DNA from: Mycobacterium sp. OTB74
Lineage (GTDB): Bacteria > Actinomycetota > Actinomycetes > Mycobacteriales > Mycobacteriaceae
Assembly (NCBI RefSeq): GCF_029892685.1
Contig: NZ_JARXVD010000002.1
Coordinates: 248,001 to 312,000, forward strand
Length of the DNA: 64,000 nucleotides
Direction of reading: 5' to 3'
Positions 17,260 through 26,237 of the stretch are shown in pieces. A program made the position numbers and the translations under genes. Position 1 is the stretch's first letter, and every line of letters begins with the position of its first letter. The notes beneath the pieces are model-generated. The model searched no databases. It was not told where the DNA came from and saw nothing but the letters and a program-made list of their open reading frames with translations.

Positions 17260-17955
17260 CTACGACAACTTCGCCTGTAATCCCGAAATGATGGCATTCA
17301 AGCTGAATTCCAGATGCTGTTCGTCGTCGCCGTCAGAATCTCGGGCGGCCACCACTTGGCGGAGCACTGGAAAGTCTTCAGCCGCAGCGGTACTCAACAC
17401 AATCGCCACGTCTGAAACATAGGGGTGCTCTCGGCTCTGGGACAGGAAGACCGCTTCGCGGCCCGCGGCATGGCCCAGCTCACTGACGAGACGAAGGACG
17501 TGACTTGCATCGTCCACCGAAAATCCCGCGTCGACCAATGACTGAAGAACACACTCGACAGGTTCGAGCGCTCCGAGGCTGCCTGCGGGCAACCGGAAGT
17601 ACGTCGCCAGCACGCCCAGGGTGACCGTGGCCTCCCGAAGTGCGGCGGCATAACTGCGCAAGACGTCGCACCAGTCGCCGCCGGTCGGTATCTCCATTCG
17701 GCTCAGTTCGACGGCGAATGCGTCCACTGCCACCAGTTCACGAAGAGCTTCGCGGTCTCCGACGTGGTAGTTGAGAGCCTTGGGGTCCACGCCAAGTATG
17801 TCGGCGACTGCTTGCATCGTCAGCTCTTCTGGAGCCAGCGTGCGGGCCGTCGACACTATCCGCTCGCGTGTTATCTGCCGGGGTCGCCCTCGCTGCCGGG
17901 GCTTCGTCGCGTCATCCGCTGCACCCTGCACATCAAGCCTTTCGATTCCGAACAT
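17260..17955 (-). CDS. TetR-family transcriptional regulator
   Basis: The 231-residue protein has a basic leader, RQRGRPRQ, then the TetR DNA-binding helices at about residues 27-72: ITRERIVSTARTLAPEELTMQAVADILGVDPKALNYHVGDREAL. The recognition helix is the LGVDPKALNYHV part. The C-terminal half is a ligand domain with alternating hydrophobic helices and resembles TetR_C types that follow GRPRQITRE starts. ATG 17955 is used; TTG 17961 adds two residues. It is upstream of the hydrolase-SDR pair on the same strand, with a TetR-like palindrome between, so it may control that pair. The divergent membrane protein gene at 18105 shares its promoter region. Confidence 0.8.
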   Translation of the reverse strand: MFGIERLDVQGAADDATKPRQRGRPRQITRERIVSTARTLAPEELTMQAVADILGVDPKALNYHVGDREALRELVAVDAFAVELSRMEIPTGGDWCDVLRSYAAALREATVTLGVLATYFRLPAGSLGALEPVECVLQSLVDAGFSVDDASHVLRLVSELGHAAGREAVFLSQSREHPYVSDVAIVLSTAAAEDFPVLRQVVAARDSDGDDEQHLEFSLNAIISGLQAKLS

Positions 17956-18104
17956 CGTCAACGCATGATATTTTCCCGGTCAGGATAAATTCGCGAAAGC
18001 GACTGCATACCTATGAACAATGAGGACAGCGTAGGACCCGTGCCGATCACTACCCGACCGGGAATCTGCGGCGACTGCTCGGCTCCTCTCGGAAAGGTGT
18101 CCGT

Positions 18105-18905
18105 ATGACCAATGTCGCTGCACCCGAGCCGAATCTGGCCAGTCCATGGGCACCTCATCGCGTGCGAATGTACTTGGCGACTGCACTCTTCACGGGCCTG
18201 GTGTTTGTGGGAATGACAATCGGCGTCGGAGTCGGCGCGATCGACCCCACCTTCACCTCAGACGTCAGGGCCAACCTGCTGTTCGGAATTCCGGCTATCT
18301 TGGTCCCCCTCATACTTCTCTGGGATGCCCCGGGCGAGAACCGCACGCGAGTCGAAAGGGCCGCGGAACTAACGCTGTTCTATCTGCCTTACACGGCCTT
18401 CAGCCAGATCTGCTACGAACTGGTTTTCCTGATCGGCCACCCGCTGGGGTGGTGGACACCCACATCTGACCCGGGGATCAAATGGTTGTGGTGGCAATAC
18501 GGACTCGCCGATACGCGCTACGCCAGCGGGAATCCATGGACCTTCGGTCTCGAGGTTGTCGGGGTCAGTACCGGGATCGTCGTGATCACCATGTGGACCC
18601 GCCTCATCCGGCAATCTCTGCCGATCGAACGGCGAATTCGCGCGCTCTGGATTTCGTTCGCCGGGATCGCGGTGCTGATGAGCAGTACGGCCGTCTACTT
18701 CATTTCGGAGGTCGGTGCCGGCTTCAAGGACATCGGACAGGGCGCGTTCGGTCTCTGGTTCAAGTTCCTTGGTGAGAACATCCCCTTCATCGTGCTGCCC
18801 GCACTAGTGCTGTACGCGATCCATATCCAGATCGACTATTTGATCCGGAAAGTCGCCATCGAACAAGCTTTAGCCGGGTCCGAGGCCTCTCCGACCCCGA
18901 GTTGA
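18105..18905 (+). CDS. Emopamil-binding-protein-like (EXPERA-type) membrane protein
   Basis: The protein of 266 residues has about seven membrane helices. Its middle contains ICYELVFLIGHPLGWW, then KWLWWQYGLADTRY and WTFGLEV. This is an E...W...YG.AD.RY...E pattern that resembles the emopamil-binding/sterol isomerase family as annotated in actinobacteria. In eukaryotes EBP isomerises the sterol 8-7 double bond; a role on steroid- or terpenoid-like lipids here is only suggestive. ATG 18105 has GGAAAG upstream. It is divergent from the TetR gene at 17955, which could regulate it, and it converges on an LLM oxidoreductase. If not EBP, it is an unassigned membrane protein. Confidence 0.5.
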   Translation: MTNVAAPEPNLASPWAPHRVRMYLATALFTGLVFVGMTIGVGVGAIDPTFTSDVRANLLFGIPAILVPLILLWDAPGENRTRVERAAELTLFYLPYTAFSQICYELVFLIGHPLGWWTPTSDPGIKWLWWQYGLADTRYASGNPWTFGLEVVGVSTGIVVITMWTRLIRQSLPIERRIRALWISFAGIAVLMSSTAVYFISEVGAGFKDIGQGAFGLWFKFLGENIPFIVLPALVLYAIHIQIDYLIRKVAIEQALAGSEASPTPS

Positions 18906-18929
18906 CGCTGCGACAAAAAGGCGGCGCGC

Positions 18930-19778
18930 TCAGCGGCGGTAGGCGTCGATCACTGACTGACCGAAGTCCGAGATTGACTCAACAGGCGCCGAATCGGCGA
19001 ACCACACGTAGAACCGTTGAGCACCTTGACGTTCCAGACCTCGGAAGTATTCGATCAACTCGCCGGCGTTCCCGCAGACCAGACCGGGGCCGAGGTGGCC
19101 GAAACGCCGGCGGCTCTTCTCGATGACGGTGTCGCGGTCGGTGTCGTCGCGGATGAACGCGACCATCTGCTGCACCGACACCCGCGCCGAGCCGATCGAG
19201 GGTAGGTATTCGCGCAGTCTGTCGACTTTGGTGGCGGGCAGGTTCCACCAGTCGGCGTGCTCGCGCACCAGGTTGAGCATTCGAGGACCCGTGCCGCCCA
19301 ACAGGATCGGGATCGGCCGAGTGGGTGTGGGAGCCTGCGCCATGCCGTTTTCACCATCACCCCAGTAATTCGTCAGCAAACGCAGGGTTTCACCGAGTGC
19401 CTCGATGCGCGCCTGTGGACCGTCAGTCGTGATGTCGAACTTCGCCAGTTCGTCGGCCATCGAGCCTGACCCCAGCCCCAGCTCGAAGCGGCCCCCGCTG
19501 GCCTCGGCCAGTGTCACCGCCTGTTTGGCAAGCACGGCCGGATGACGAAATGCATCGCAGAGCACAACATGACCGATGCGCAGCCGTGCGGTATGCGCAG
19601 CGACCCACGTGGCGACGGTCATCGCCTCCCAGATCGGCTGCTCGGGCGCCATCGGGGTTTCCACGTGATCGAGGAACGCCACCCCGTCGAATCCGCTGAC
19701 CTCGGCCGCTTGGGAGCGCTCGACGAGATCACCGATACCGATCCGACTCTGCGGGAGATACAGAAACCATTCGACCAT
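18930..19778 (-). CDS. LLM-class (F420-type) flavin-dependent oxidoreductase
   Basis: The 282-residue protein is a TIM barrel of the luciferase-like monooxygenase family. It shows the family pattern: GFDGVAFLDH, RLRIGHVVLCDAFRHPAVLAKQAVTLAEASGGRFELGLGSG (about residues 62-102), PIPILLGGTGPRML and HADWWN. Such mycobacterial enzymes usually use F420 as hydride donor or acceptor. I start at ATG 19778 because AAAGGGGG lies seven bases upstream; the frame is open further upstream without homology. It is divergent from the SDR at 19906 across 127 bases containing an AT-rich TATACGTA element. The substrate is unknown. Confidence 0.82.
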   Translation of the reverse strand: MVEWFLYLPQSRIGIGDLVERSQAAEVSGFDGVAFLDHVETPMAPEQPIWEAMTVATWVAAHTARLRIGHVVLCDAFRHPAVLAKQAVTLAEASGGRFELGLGSGSMADELAKFDITTDGPQARIEALGETLRLLTNYWGDGENGMAQAPTPTRPIPILLGGTGPRMLNLVREHADWWNLPATKVDRLREYLPSIGSARVSVQQMVAFIRDDTDRDTVIEKSRRRFGHLGPGLVCGNAGELIEYFRGLERQGAQRFYVWFADSAPVESISDFGQSVIDAYRR

Positions 19779-19819
19779 CAGGCGCCCCCTTTCCGAATGC
19801 CTTGATACGCTGATCCCTA

Positions 19820-19829
19820 ATATACGTAA
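19820..19829. promoter_or_regulatory. ATATACGTAA element in divergent promoter region
   Basis: This AT-rich decamer sits between the divergent LLM and SDR genes. Its reverse complement TTACGTATAT recurs exactly at 26485-26494, and a related TATACG-CGTATA palindrome is at 26333-26348. In a GC-rich genome this is a plausible operator or -10 element. Confidence 0.35.
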
Positions 19830-19905
19830 CCGGCGAATAGGACTGCGACCAGGTCTGGACACGACGGTGGCCGAACGGCGACTCAGGACCAAGGAGGCAA
19901 AGCCG

Positions 19906-20691
19906 TTGACAACAAGCTGCGAGGGAAAGGTGGCGCTGGTTACCGGCACAAGCCGGGGCCTAGGCAAGGCGATCGCCCAGCGTTTGGCGGCGTCCGGCGC
20001 CACCGTGGCGCTCACGGCGCGCACGATGGAACCTGACGCGAAGTACGAAGGCTCGTTACGGCAGACACTGACCGAGATCACCGATCAGGGCGGTTCAGCC
20101 ATCGCGGTGCAGGCCGACTTGTCACGGCCCGAGGACCGCGAAACCCTCTTCGCCGAGGTCGTCGAACGTGTCGGGGCGCCAGACATCCTCGTCAACAACG
20201 CTGCGGTGACGTTCCTGCGACCGCTGGACAACTTCCCTGACAAACGGGTGCGCCTGATGTTCGAGATGCACGTGATGGCGCCACTGCACCTGGCCCAGTT
20301 GGCGATCCCCGGAATGCGAGAACGCGGACAGGGCTGGATCCTGAACGTCACCTCTGTTGGAGGCGATCTACCCGACGGTCCCCCGTTCTCCGAGTTCGAC
20401 ACCACCGCCGGCTTCGGCATCTACGGCACCGTCAAGGCCGCGTTGAACCGGCTCACGAAAAGCCTTGCCGCTGAGCTATACAACGATCGGATCGCAGTCA
20501 ACGCGGCGGCCCCGTCCAACCCAGTGGCCACGCCCGGCGCGGGCACGCTGGACCTGGCCAAAACCGACACCGAGGACATCGAACTGATCACCCAAACGGC
20601 ACTGACCCTGTGCACCGGTGATCCCCAGACGCTGACCGGTCGCATCGCGCACACCCAACCGTTCTTGCGGGAGATCGGTTGGCTGAGCTGA
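19906..20691 (+). CDS. Short-chain dehydrogenase/reductase
   Basis: This 261-residue SDR has its cofactor loop TGTSRGLG at residues 13-20, VNNAAV in the middle, the catalytic Ser in NVTSVGG and the Tyr/Lys pair in FGIYGTVKAALNRL. The C-terminus lacks a membrane segment. I start at TTG 19906 because a perfect AAGGAGG (19891-19897) lies eight bases upstream; the in-frame GTG 19867 has none. Its stop overlaps the start of the APH-type kinase by 13 bases, so the two are co-translated. Its context in a lipid/xenobiotic catabolic cluster suggests oxidation of a hydroxyacyl or alcohol intermediate (inference). Confidence 0.83.
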   Translation: MTTSCEGKVALVTGTSRGLGKAIAQRLAASGATVALTARTMEPDAKYEGSLRQTLTEITDQGGSAIAVQADLSRPEDRETLFAEVVERVGAPDILVNNAAVTFLRPLDNFPDKRVRLMFEMHVMAPLHLAQLAIPGMRERGQGWILNVTSVGGDLPDGPPFSEFDTTAGFGIYGTVKAALNRLTKSLAAELYNDRIAVNAAAPSNPVATPGAGTLDLAKTDTEDIELITQTALTLCTGDPQTLTGRIAHTQPFLREIGWLS

Positions 20692-21659
20692 CCGACTCGG
20701 ACCTGACCCGGCGGCTGGCACCGGTCGGCATATCCGCCCTGCAACCACTGCCGGGTGGTGCATCGAGCCTGACATATATCGGCCGTCGCGACGGACAACG
20801 CGTCGTCGTGAAAGTCGCCCCAGCGGGTGTGGAACCCATCGCGCACCGCGACGTCCTCCGACAGGCGAGGGTGATTCGGGCGCTGGCTGCCACAGATGTC
20901 CCGGTACCGCGGGTGCTGCACGAGGACGCTGGCGCCCCTCCAGCGGTTCCGCCCCTATTCGTGATGTCATTTCTCGAGGGGAGTTCTATTGAGCCATTGT
21001 TCGATGCGCCCGGAGACAAGCTGACCGACGCAACAGTCAGCGGTCGGTTTCGTAGCGCAGCAGTAACACTTGCCCGGCTGCACCGTCTACATCCCGCTTC
21101 GGTCGGACTCGGTGACCAACCTGTGCTCGGCCCCATCGCTGAAATCGACCGCTGGTCAAGCACTTTGCGGACTGTCGACCAGACCCTGGTGCCCGGTTGG
21201 CTCGAGGTGGGTGCGTCGCTGAAGGCCGCGCTACCAGCACCCGTGCGCCCGACGATCGTGCACGGCGACTTCCGACTGGGCAATCTACTGGCGGAAGGCG
21301 AACACATCATCGCGGTGATCGACTGGGAGATCTGGTCGATCAGCGATCCACGCATCGACCTTGGCTGGTTCCTCATCAATAGTGATCCCGAGACGTACCG
21401 CCGTGACACGGATTATCGCGACGCGGTTCCGTCTGCGGAGCAACTGTGCGCTGCCTACAGCGAAGCATTGGGCGCCGACGTCACAGACGTGCAGTGGTTT
21501 CAGGCGCTTGCATGCTTCAAGTCCGCGGCTACGTGGTCGCTGATCGTAAAACATAACCGTCGTCGGCAGGATCCAGACCCGGAGCTGGAAGCAATGGCGC
21601 CGAAGCTCGTCGGATTGCTGCAGCGTGCACGACATCTGCTGGAAGAATTGCACGGCTAG
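20679..21659 (+). CDS. Phosphotransferase of the aminoglycoside phosphotransferase (APH/ACAD10-like) fold
   Basis: A 326-residue kinase fold. The N-lobe Gly loop is LPGGASSLTY (about 24-33), and the ATP-anchoring Lys is in RVVVKVAP. The catalytic loop is IVHGDFRLGNLL, in which the Asp is the base, and VIDWE carries the metal-binding Asp. APH-fold genes beside acyl-CoA dehydrogenases resemble the kinase half of ACAD10/11, which phosphorylates 4-hydroxyacyl-CoAs, and that fits the nearby ACAD. The TTG start at 20679 with GGGAG five bases upstream overlaps the SDR stop. Antibiotic resistance is unlikely in this setting, though the sequence alone cannot exclude it. Confidence 0.75.
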   Translation: MAELTDSDLTRRLAPVGISALQPLPGGASSLTYIGRRDGQRVVVKVAPAGVEPIAHRDVLRQARVIRALAATDVPVPRVLHEDAGAPPAVPPLFVMSFLEGSSIEPLFDAPGDKLTDATVSGRFRSAAVTLARLHRLHPASVGLGDQPVLGPIAEIDRWSSTLRTVDQTLVPGWLEVGASLKAALPAPVRPTIVHGDFRLGNLLAEGEHIIAVIDWEIWSISDPRIDLGWFLINSDPETYRRDTDYRDAVPSAEQLCAAYSEALGADVTDVQWFQALACFKSAATWSLIVKHNRRRQDPDPELEAMAPKLVGLLQRARHLLEELHG

Positions 21660-21688
21660 AGCATCGGTACGTGTGACTCCCACGCTGC

Positions 21689-21720
21689 GACGCTATTAAA
21701 CGCAAACGTCTAATAGCGTC
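21689..21720. terminator. Stem-loop between APH-type kinase and convergent TetR gene
   Basis: The ten-base arms GACGCTATTA and TAATAGCGTC are perfectly inverted around a 12-base loop. It lies 29 bases after the kinase stop and 57 bases beyond the TetR stop. There is no long T-run, so it could be a bidirectional terminator of weak type or a protein site. Confidence 0.4.
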
Positions 21721-21777
21721 AGGTCCGCATGCGGCCGCAGCGGCGGGTCGGCCAGTCGTGTGGCGACGACGACGGCA

Positions 21778-22404
21778 TCAGCGCCGCGACACACCGTGCA
21801 GGAAGAGATCGACCGCCTCAGTGATGCGGCGAAGCTGGGTGTTTCGGCTGCGGTAGATCCCGAACTCGGCGAGCCGAGCCGGGAACGCCTCGACCATTGC
21901 CAGGAAATGCTCCGCGGCGATTTCGATGTTGCCGATCTCGATCGAGCCGGCCTCGACATGAGCTTCAAGCAGTTCCATCACTTGGCGCTGTCGAGGTGCC
22001 CAGCTCAAAGATTCTGCACTGAGCGAGAATTCGGGGAATCGGTGTGCCTCGCTGCGCGCAATCCTATGCAGCTGCACGACATCTGGGTCCAGCGCACGTT
22101 TGAGCGCACCGCGTCCTATAGCGATCAACGCGCCACGCAAATCGTCGCTGTTGACCCGCCGAATGGTGTCGTTTTCGACCGCGCGCGTGAACGCCCATGG
22201 GATCACATCGAGGAAGACCGCCCGCTTATCCGGATAACGGGCATACAACGAGCGCTTGGTGGTTCCCGCCGCTTGCGCGATCGCCTCCATTGTCGTTCCG
22301 TCGTAGCCCTTTTCGAGAAACGTGGCCACCGCTGCCTCGCGCAATCGTTGCCGAAGCGCGGCTGTCTGGGCCTGTGTCGGGTGGCCTGGTCGCGCCTTCA
22401 CCAT
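21778..22404 (-). CDS. TetR-family transcriptional regulator
   Basis: The protein of 208 residues has DNA-binding helices at about 14-60: LRQRLREAAVATFLEKGYDGTTMEAIAQAAGTTKRSLYARYPDKRAVFLDV. The KRSLYARYPDK stretch is the recognition helix, and the TetR_C-type C-terminus is consistent with the AefR/FadR-like group. ATG 22404 (MVKARPG) is used; the frame is open further upstream. It is downstream of the thiolase-ECH-ACAD genes on the same strand, so it may be their local repressor. It converges on the APH-type kinase. Confidence 0.82.
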   Translation of the reverse strand: MVKARPGHPTQAQTAALRQRLREAAVATFLEKGYDGTTMEAIAQAAGTTKRSLYARYPDKRAVFLDVIPWAFTRAVENDTIRRVNSDDLRGALIAIGRGALKRALDPDVVQLHRIARSEAHRFPEFSLSAESLSWAPRQRQVMELLEAHVEAGSIEIGNIEIAAEHFLAMVEAFPARLAEFGIYRSRNTQLRRITEAVDLFLHGVSRR

Positions 22405-22547
22405 CCGCGCAAGCCTACGTGGCTCGATTGCGGCCGCCACCCGCGACTCTGCGGATGGCACAACAGGCCAGCAATGACGCCGATGTCGACATATGAAAAC
22501 GATTTGCCTGACGACTCATTGAGCACGTTGGCGAACGCGAGCTTCAT
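22398..22547 (-). CDS. Small ORF of unknown status upstream of TetR gene
   Basis: Forty-nine codons run from ATG 22547, preceded by GGAG at a spacing of five, to a TGA that overlaps the TetR start. The first 18 or so residues (MKLAFANVLNESSGKSFS) look protein-like; the rest is shapeless. It could be a decayed gene start or a leader peptide. I recognise no family. Confidence 0.2.
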   Translation of the reverse strand: MKLAFANVLNESSGKSFSYVDIGVIAGLLCHPQSRGWRPQSSHVGLRGW

Positions 22548-22566
22548 GATCGCTCCGTGGCATCCT

Positions 22567-23859
22567 CTAACCGCGGGGAATGCCGGCCAGCTTGTCAGCG
22601 AACTTGGCTTCCGCGGCCTCGCGGAGCCGAAGCAGGTGCTCCGACGGAAACATGTCTGGTGCCGCCTGGCAGTCCTTGAGTAGCAGGCGAGCCAGGGTGA
22701 CCTTGTGGACTTCGGTGGGTCCGTCGGCCAGGCCGAGCACGAACGATTCGGTCAGGTACTGCACGAAGGGCATTTCGTGTGTGGTTCCCAGCGAGCCGTG
22801 AATTTGCAGCGCGCGTGCGGACACGTCGTGCAGAACCTTCTGCATCATCGCCTTGACCGCGGAAATATCTGCGCGCACGGCCTTGTAGTCGTTATGCTGG
22901 TCGATCTTCCACGCGGTCTGCAGGGTGAGCAGGCGGAAAGCCTCGATCTCCATCCACGAATCGGCGACCATCTCCTGGACCAGCTGCTTGTCAGACAGCA
23001 TGCCGCCCTGGGTGTATCGCGACACCGCCCGTTCGCAGATCATGTCGTAAATGCGCCGGACCAGACCGACCGTCCGCATGGCGTGGTGGATTCGGCCGCC
23101 GCCCAACCGCGTCTGCGCGACCACGAATGCTCCACCGCGCGGGCCGAGCATGTGATCAGCGGGAACCCGGACGTTCTCGTAGCGCACATAACCCTCGCGC
23201 CCACCGCCCCGCGGTTGATAGCCCAGCCCGACGTCACGCAGCACGTTGATTCCTGGAGTCTCGGCCGGCACGACGAACATCGAATGTCGTTCATACGGCG
23301 CGGCGTCCGGGTCGGTAACCGCCATGACGATCAAGAACGACGCCATCGACGCGAACGACGAGAACCACTTCTCGCCGTTGATAACCCAGTAATCGCCGTC
23401 TTGGGTCGCGGTGGTGGTGAACACCTTGGGGTCCGCGCCGCCCTGTGGCTCGGTCATCGAGAAGCAGGAGATGATGCGGTTGTCCAGCAGTGGCTCCAGG
23501 TAGCGCTCTTTCAACTCAGGTGTGCCGTAGTGCGCGAGGATTTCGCTGTTGCCTGAATCGGGGGCGTGTGAGCCGAAGACGATAGGCGCGCATTCCGAGC
23601 GACCGAGAATCTCGTTCAGCAGTGCGAGTTTCACCTGGCCATAGCCGGGACCGCCGAGGTGCGGGCCTAGGTGGGTGGCCCACAAACCGCGATCCTTGAC
23701 GACCTTCTGTAGCGGCGGGATGAGCGCCTGCCGCACCGGATCATTGAGATCGTGGGACTCCTTGACGATCAGATCGATCGGCTCGCACTCCGAGCGCACA
23801 AATTCCTCAACCCACTTCAGTTGCTCCGCCCACTCGGGCTCGGTCGAGAAGTCCCACAT
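22567..23859 (-). CDS. Acyl-CoA dehydrogenase (FadE-type)
   Basis: This flavoenzyme of 430 residues introduces the alpha,beta double bond in acyl-CoAs during beta-oxidation. CFSMTEPQGGADP (about 138-150) is the FAD/substrate signature. WVINGEKWFSS contacts the flavin, and QIHGSLGTTHEMPFVQYLTESFVLGLADGPTEVHKVTLAR carries the C-terminal signature. The catalytic Glu is not the short-chain type at that site; I cannot assign it firmly. Length and N-terminus match the large FadE group often placed in degradation gene clusters. The start is ATG 23859. It follows the enoyl-CoA hydratase by 89 bases on the same strand, and the same transcript is likely. Confidence 0.88.
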   Translation of the reverse strand: MWDFSTEPEWAEQLKWVEEFVRSECEPIDLIVKESHDLNDPVRQALIPPLQKVVKDRGLWATHLGPHLGGPGYGQVKLALLNEILGRSECAPIVFGSHAPDSGNSEILAHYGTPELKERYLEPLLDNRIISCFSMTEPQGGADPKVFTTTATQDGDYWVINGEKWFSSFASMASFLIVMAVTDPDAAPYERHSMFVVPAETPGINVLRDVGLGYQPRGGGREGYVRYENVRVPADHMLGPRGGAFVVAQTRLGGGRIHHAMRTVGLVRRIYDMICERAVSRYTQGGMLSDKQLVQEMVADSWMEIEAFRLLTLQTAWKIDQHNDYKAVRADISAVKAMMQKVLHDVSARALQIHGSLGTTHEMPFVQYLTESFVLGLADGPTEVHKVTLARLLLKDCQAAPDMFPSEHLLRLREAAEAKFADKLAGIPRG

Positions 23860-23948
23860 TATCGGGTCATCCTTTGTCGTCGTGTCTTATGTTTGTGCGG
23901 CCGAAGCACTTTGGCGCGCCACGCCGCCAGCGAAGAGTAGCGGTGCGC

Positions 23949-24725
23949 TCACCGGGACCACTTCTGCCGGCGACCGGCTGCGTCGTCTGTGGCGTGGCTG
24001 AGGACCTGGTTGCGGTTCTCCAGCTCCAGTGCGGCCGCGAGGCTGGCGGCGTCGGTGTTGATCTGCAACGTACGTTTGGTCAGCTGAACTCCCAGCGGTG
24101 CCAATTGCGCTATTCCACAAGCCAATTCAATGGCCTTGTCGAGTAGCTCCTCGGGAGCCGTCAGCTGGCTGACCAGGCCGCGGCGGTCTGCTTCCTCGGC
24201 GGCGACGGTACGTCCGGTGAGCATCCAGTCGGCGGCCACGCTGGTGCCTACGATGCGGGGTAGGTGGTAGCTCATTCCCATCTCTGCCCCTGAGAGGCCG
24301 AGCAGGATCGCCGCGTTGCCGAATGACGCTGCCGTCGAGGCTATCCGGATGTCGGCGGCCAGGCACAGCGCCAGCCCGCCGCCTACACAGGGCCCGTTGA
24401 TCGCGGCGATCACCGGTTGGGGCAGCGCTTCGATGGCTTGCGGCAGCGCAGCCATGGCTTCCTGAAAGCGCATCCGGTCTATGGCGGGGTCGCTGGCATC
24501 CAGCATTCCGGGACCGAAGTCGCGCATGTCGATACCGGAGCAGAAGCCCCGTCCGCTGCCGGTCAGCACCACGGCGTTGACCGAGGTGTCGGCGGTCAAT
24601 GCCGCGCACGTCTGGCGCAGCTCGGCGGCCATGGTCTCGTTGATCGCATTCAGGCGCTGCGGCCGGTTCAGCCGCAGCACGCGGACGCCTGGGTGGGGCG
24701 TCTCCAAGGACAGTGTCTCGGTCAT
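23949..24725 (-). CDS. Enoyl-CoA hydratase/isomerase (EchA-type)
   Basis: This is a crotonase-fold enzyme of 258 residues. The oxyanion hole is in [12 protein letters not shown] (about 66-77) and [20 protein letters not shown] (about 112-131). The second catalytic position after [15 protein letters not shown] holds the conserved acid of the crotonase group (E in SGAEMG). Its usual job is hydration of 2-enoyl-CoA. ATG 24725 lies one base after the thiolase stop, so translation is coupled to it. The C-terminal helices carry the trimer contacts expected for the family. Thiolase, hydratase and dehydrogenase are in one direction, as in a beta-oxidation operon. Confidence 0.88.
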   Translation of the reverse strand: MTETLSLETPHPGVRVLRLNRPQRLNAINETMAAELRQTCAALTADTSVNAVVLTGSGRGFCSGIDMRDFGPGMLDASDPAIDRMRFQEAMAALPQAIEALPQPVIAAINGPCVGGGLALCLAADIRIASTAASFGNAAILLGLSGAEMGMSYHLPRIVGTSVAADWMLTGRTVAAEEADRRGLVSQLTAPEELLDKAIELACGIAQLAPLGVQLTKRTLQINTDAASLAAALELENRNQVLSHATDDAAGRRQKWSR

Positions 24726-24726
24726 G

Positions 24727-25980
24727 TCAGACCCGCTCGATGATGGTCGCGGTGCCCATGCCACCGCCGGTGCACATACTCACCAGGGCTGTCTCCAGGT
24801 CCTGGCGCTCGAGTTCGTCGAGCACGGTGCCGATCAAAATCGCGCCGGTTGCCCCGATCGGATGGCCCAATGCGATCGCACCACCGTTGACGTTGACCCG
24901 TGTGGGGTCCAGGTCCAAGTCGCGCATAGCTTTGAGGACGACGGCCGCGAACGCTTCGTTGATCTCCCAGAGATCGATATCTGCGACCGACATACCGGCC
25001 TTGGACAGGCAGCGCTGCGCAGCCGGTCCGGGGGCGGTCAACATGATGATCGGTTCGCTGCCGATGGCGGCGGTGGCCCGGATGCGGGCTCGCGGGGTCA
25101 GGCCGTGCGCTTTGACGTAGCCCGGCGAGGCGAGAAGCGCCGCCGCTGCTCCGTCGACCACGCCCGACGAGTTGCCCGCATGATGGACGTGCTCGACGCG
25201 GTCGATTTGGGGATAGCGCTGCATGCAGATCTCGTCGAAGCTGCGAGGTTCGCCTTCGACCCGCAGCGCACCCATCTCAGCGAACGCCGGCCTTAACTTG
25301 GCCAGCGTCGCGGCCGTCGTGCCGGGCCGAGGATGCTCGTCGTTATCCAACACGACCGCGCCGTTGGTGTCGGTGACCGCGATGACCGAGCGCTTGAACC
25401 GGCCCATGGAGATCGCGTCGGCGGCACGGCGCTGGCTCTCAGCGGCGAACAGGTCGACGTCTTCTCGAGTGAACCCCTCCAGTGTCGCAATGAGGTCTGC
25501 AGAGATCCCCTGCGGCACTGTGGGATAGCGCTGGCGCAGCGTTGGGTTGTGGCCGTCGATAGTCGGTACACCGACCGCGACATCCCAGCGCGACATCGAT
25601 TCGACCCCGCCGGCAACCACAACATCCTGTGCGCCGCTGCCGATTCCGGCCGCGGCGACGGTGATGGCCTGCTGTCCCGAGCCGCAGAACCGGCTGAGTG
25701 TCATACCGGGAACGGTCTCCGGCCACCCGGCAACTAGCACCGACAGTCGGGCGATATCGTCGCCGTGATCTCCCGAGAGAATCCCGTTGCCGGCGATAAC
25801 GTCCTCGACGTCAGCGGGATTGATGCCGCTGCGAGAGACCAGGGCTTGCAGGCATTGAGCCAACAGATCTTGCGGATGACAGTTGTGCAGGCCGCCGTCG
25901 GAGCGGCCTTTGCCTCGTGGTGTGCGTACGACATCGACGATGAAGGCGTCGTTGACGGGTGCGGCTGTGTTCATGGTCAT
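24727..25980 (-). CDS. Acetyl-CoA acetyltransferase / thiolase (FadA-type)
   Basis: The thiolase has 417 residues. The nucleophilic Cys lies in [11 protein letters not shown] (about residue 99). [22 protein letters not shown] (His) and CTGGGMGT (second Cys) are the three C-terminal signatures. It cleaves 3-ketoacyl-CoA to acetyl-CoA, or carries out the reverse. I start at ATG 25980; an in-frame ATG at 25974 is also possible, and the longer open frame adds non-homologous sequence. The four-base ATGA overlap with the stop of the shortened amidohydrolase (25977-26237) implies coupled translation. Enoyl-CoA hydratase follows after one base. Confidence 0.92.
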   Translation of the reverse strand: MTMNTAAPVNDAFIVDVVRTPRGKGRSDGGLHNCHPQDLLAQCLQALVSRSGINPADVEDVIAGNGILSGDHGDDIARLSVLVAGWPETVPGMTLSRFCGSGQQAITVAAAGIGSGAQDVVVAGGVESMSRWDVAVGVPTIDGHNPTLRQRYPTVPQGISADLIATLEGFTREDVDLFAAESQRRAADAISMGRFKRSVIAVTDTNGAVVLDNDEHPRPGTTAATLAKLRPAFAEMGALRVEGEPRSFDEICMQRYPQIDRVEHVHHAGNSSGVVDGAAAALLASPGYVKAHGLTPRARIRATAAIGSEPIIMLTAPGPAAQRCLSKAGMSVADIDLWEINEAFAAVVLKAMRDLDLDPTRVNVNGGAIALGHPIGATGAILIGTVLDELERQDLETALVSMCTGGGMGTATIIERV

Positions 25981-26237
25981 AGCGACCCGGGCCGAGTGAA
26001 CAACATCCGGTCCACGCCGAGAAGATCGATCAAGTCCATCACTCCGTCCTCGCAGAAGGGGCTGATGTGGATGCGGTCCGTCGTCTCCTCCACCGCGTCC
26101 CCGCCCAGGCTCTCCGGGGCGTTCTTCGACCAGATTACGTCCGGGTAGCACTTGGGCAGATAGCTGGTCAGGGATTCCACGGTCTCATACATATGGTCGT
26201 CCGCATCGACAACCGATAGGACGGGACCCCTCGCCAT
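25977..26237 (-). pseudogene. Internally deleted amidohydrolase-family gene
   Basis: The 86 residues combine the family N-terminus (SVVDADDHMYETVESLTSYL, with the D-x-H metal motif altered to DDH) and a stretch near the usual C-terminal end (ISPFCEDGVMDLIDLLGVDR, then a truncated FGSD-type ending). In full-length amidohydrolase-2 proteins these parts are separated by 200 or more residues, so most of the barrel is missing, in frame. A good GGAGG lies six bases before ATG 26237, and the stop overlaps the thiolase start, so it may still be translated as a leader. It cannot be active as an amidohydrolase. Confidence 0.65.

Noticed and set aside
16907..17422. Open plus-strand frame of 171 codons downstream of the TetR-type palindrome
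   Set aside because: It has no family-like sequence and continues through the antisense of the TetR gene; composition suggests a chance frame.
20679..21659. Reading the APH-fold protein as an aminoglycoside-resistance enzyme
   Set aside because: The neighbours are SDR, TetR and acyl-CoA genes, and the APH fold is shared by many metabolic kinases.
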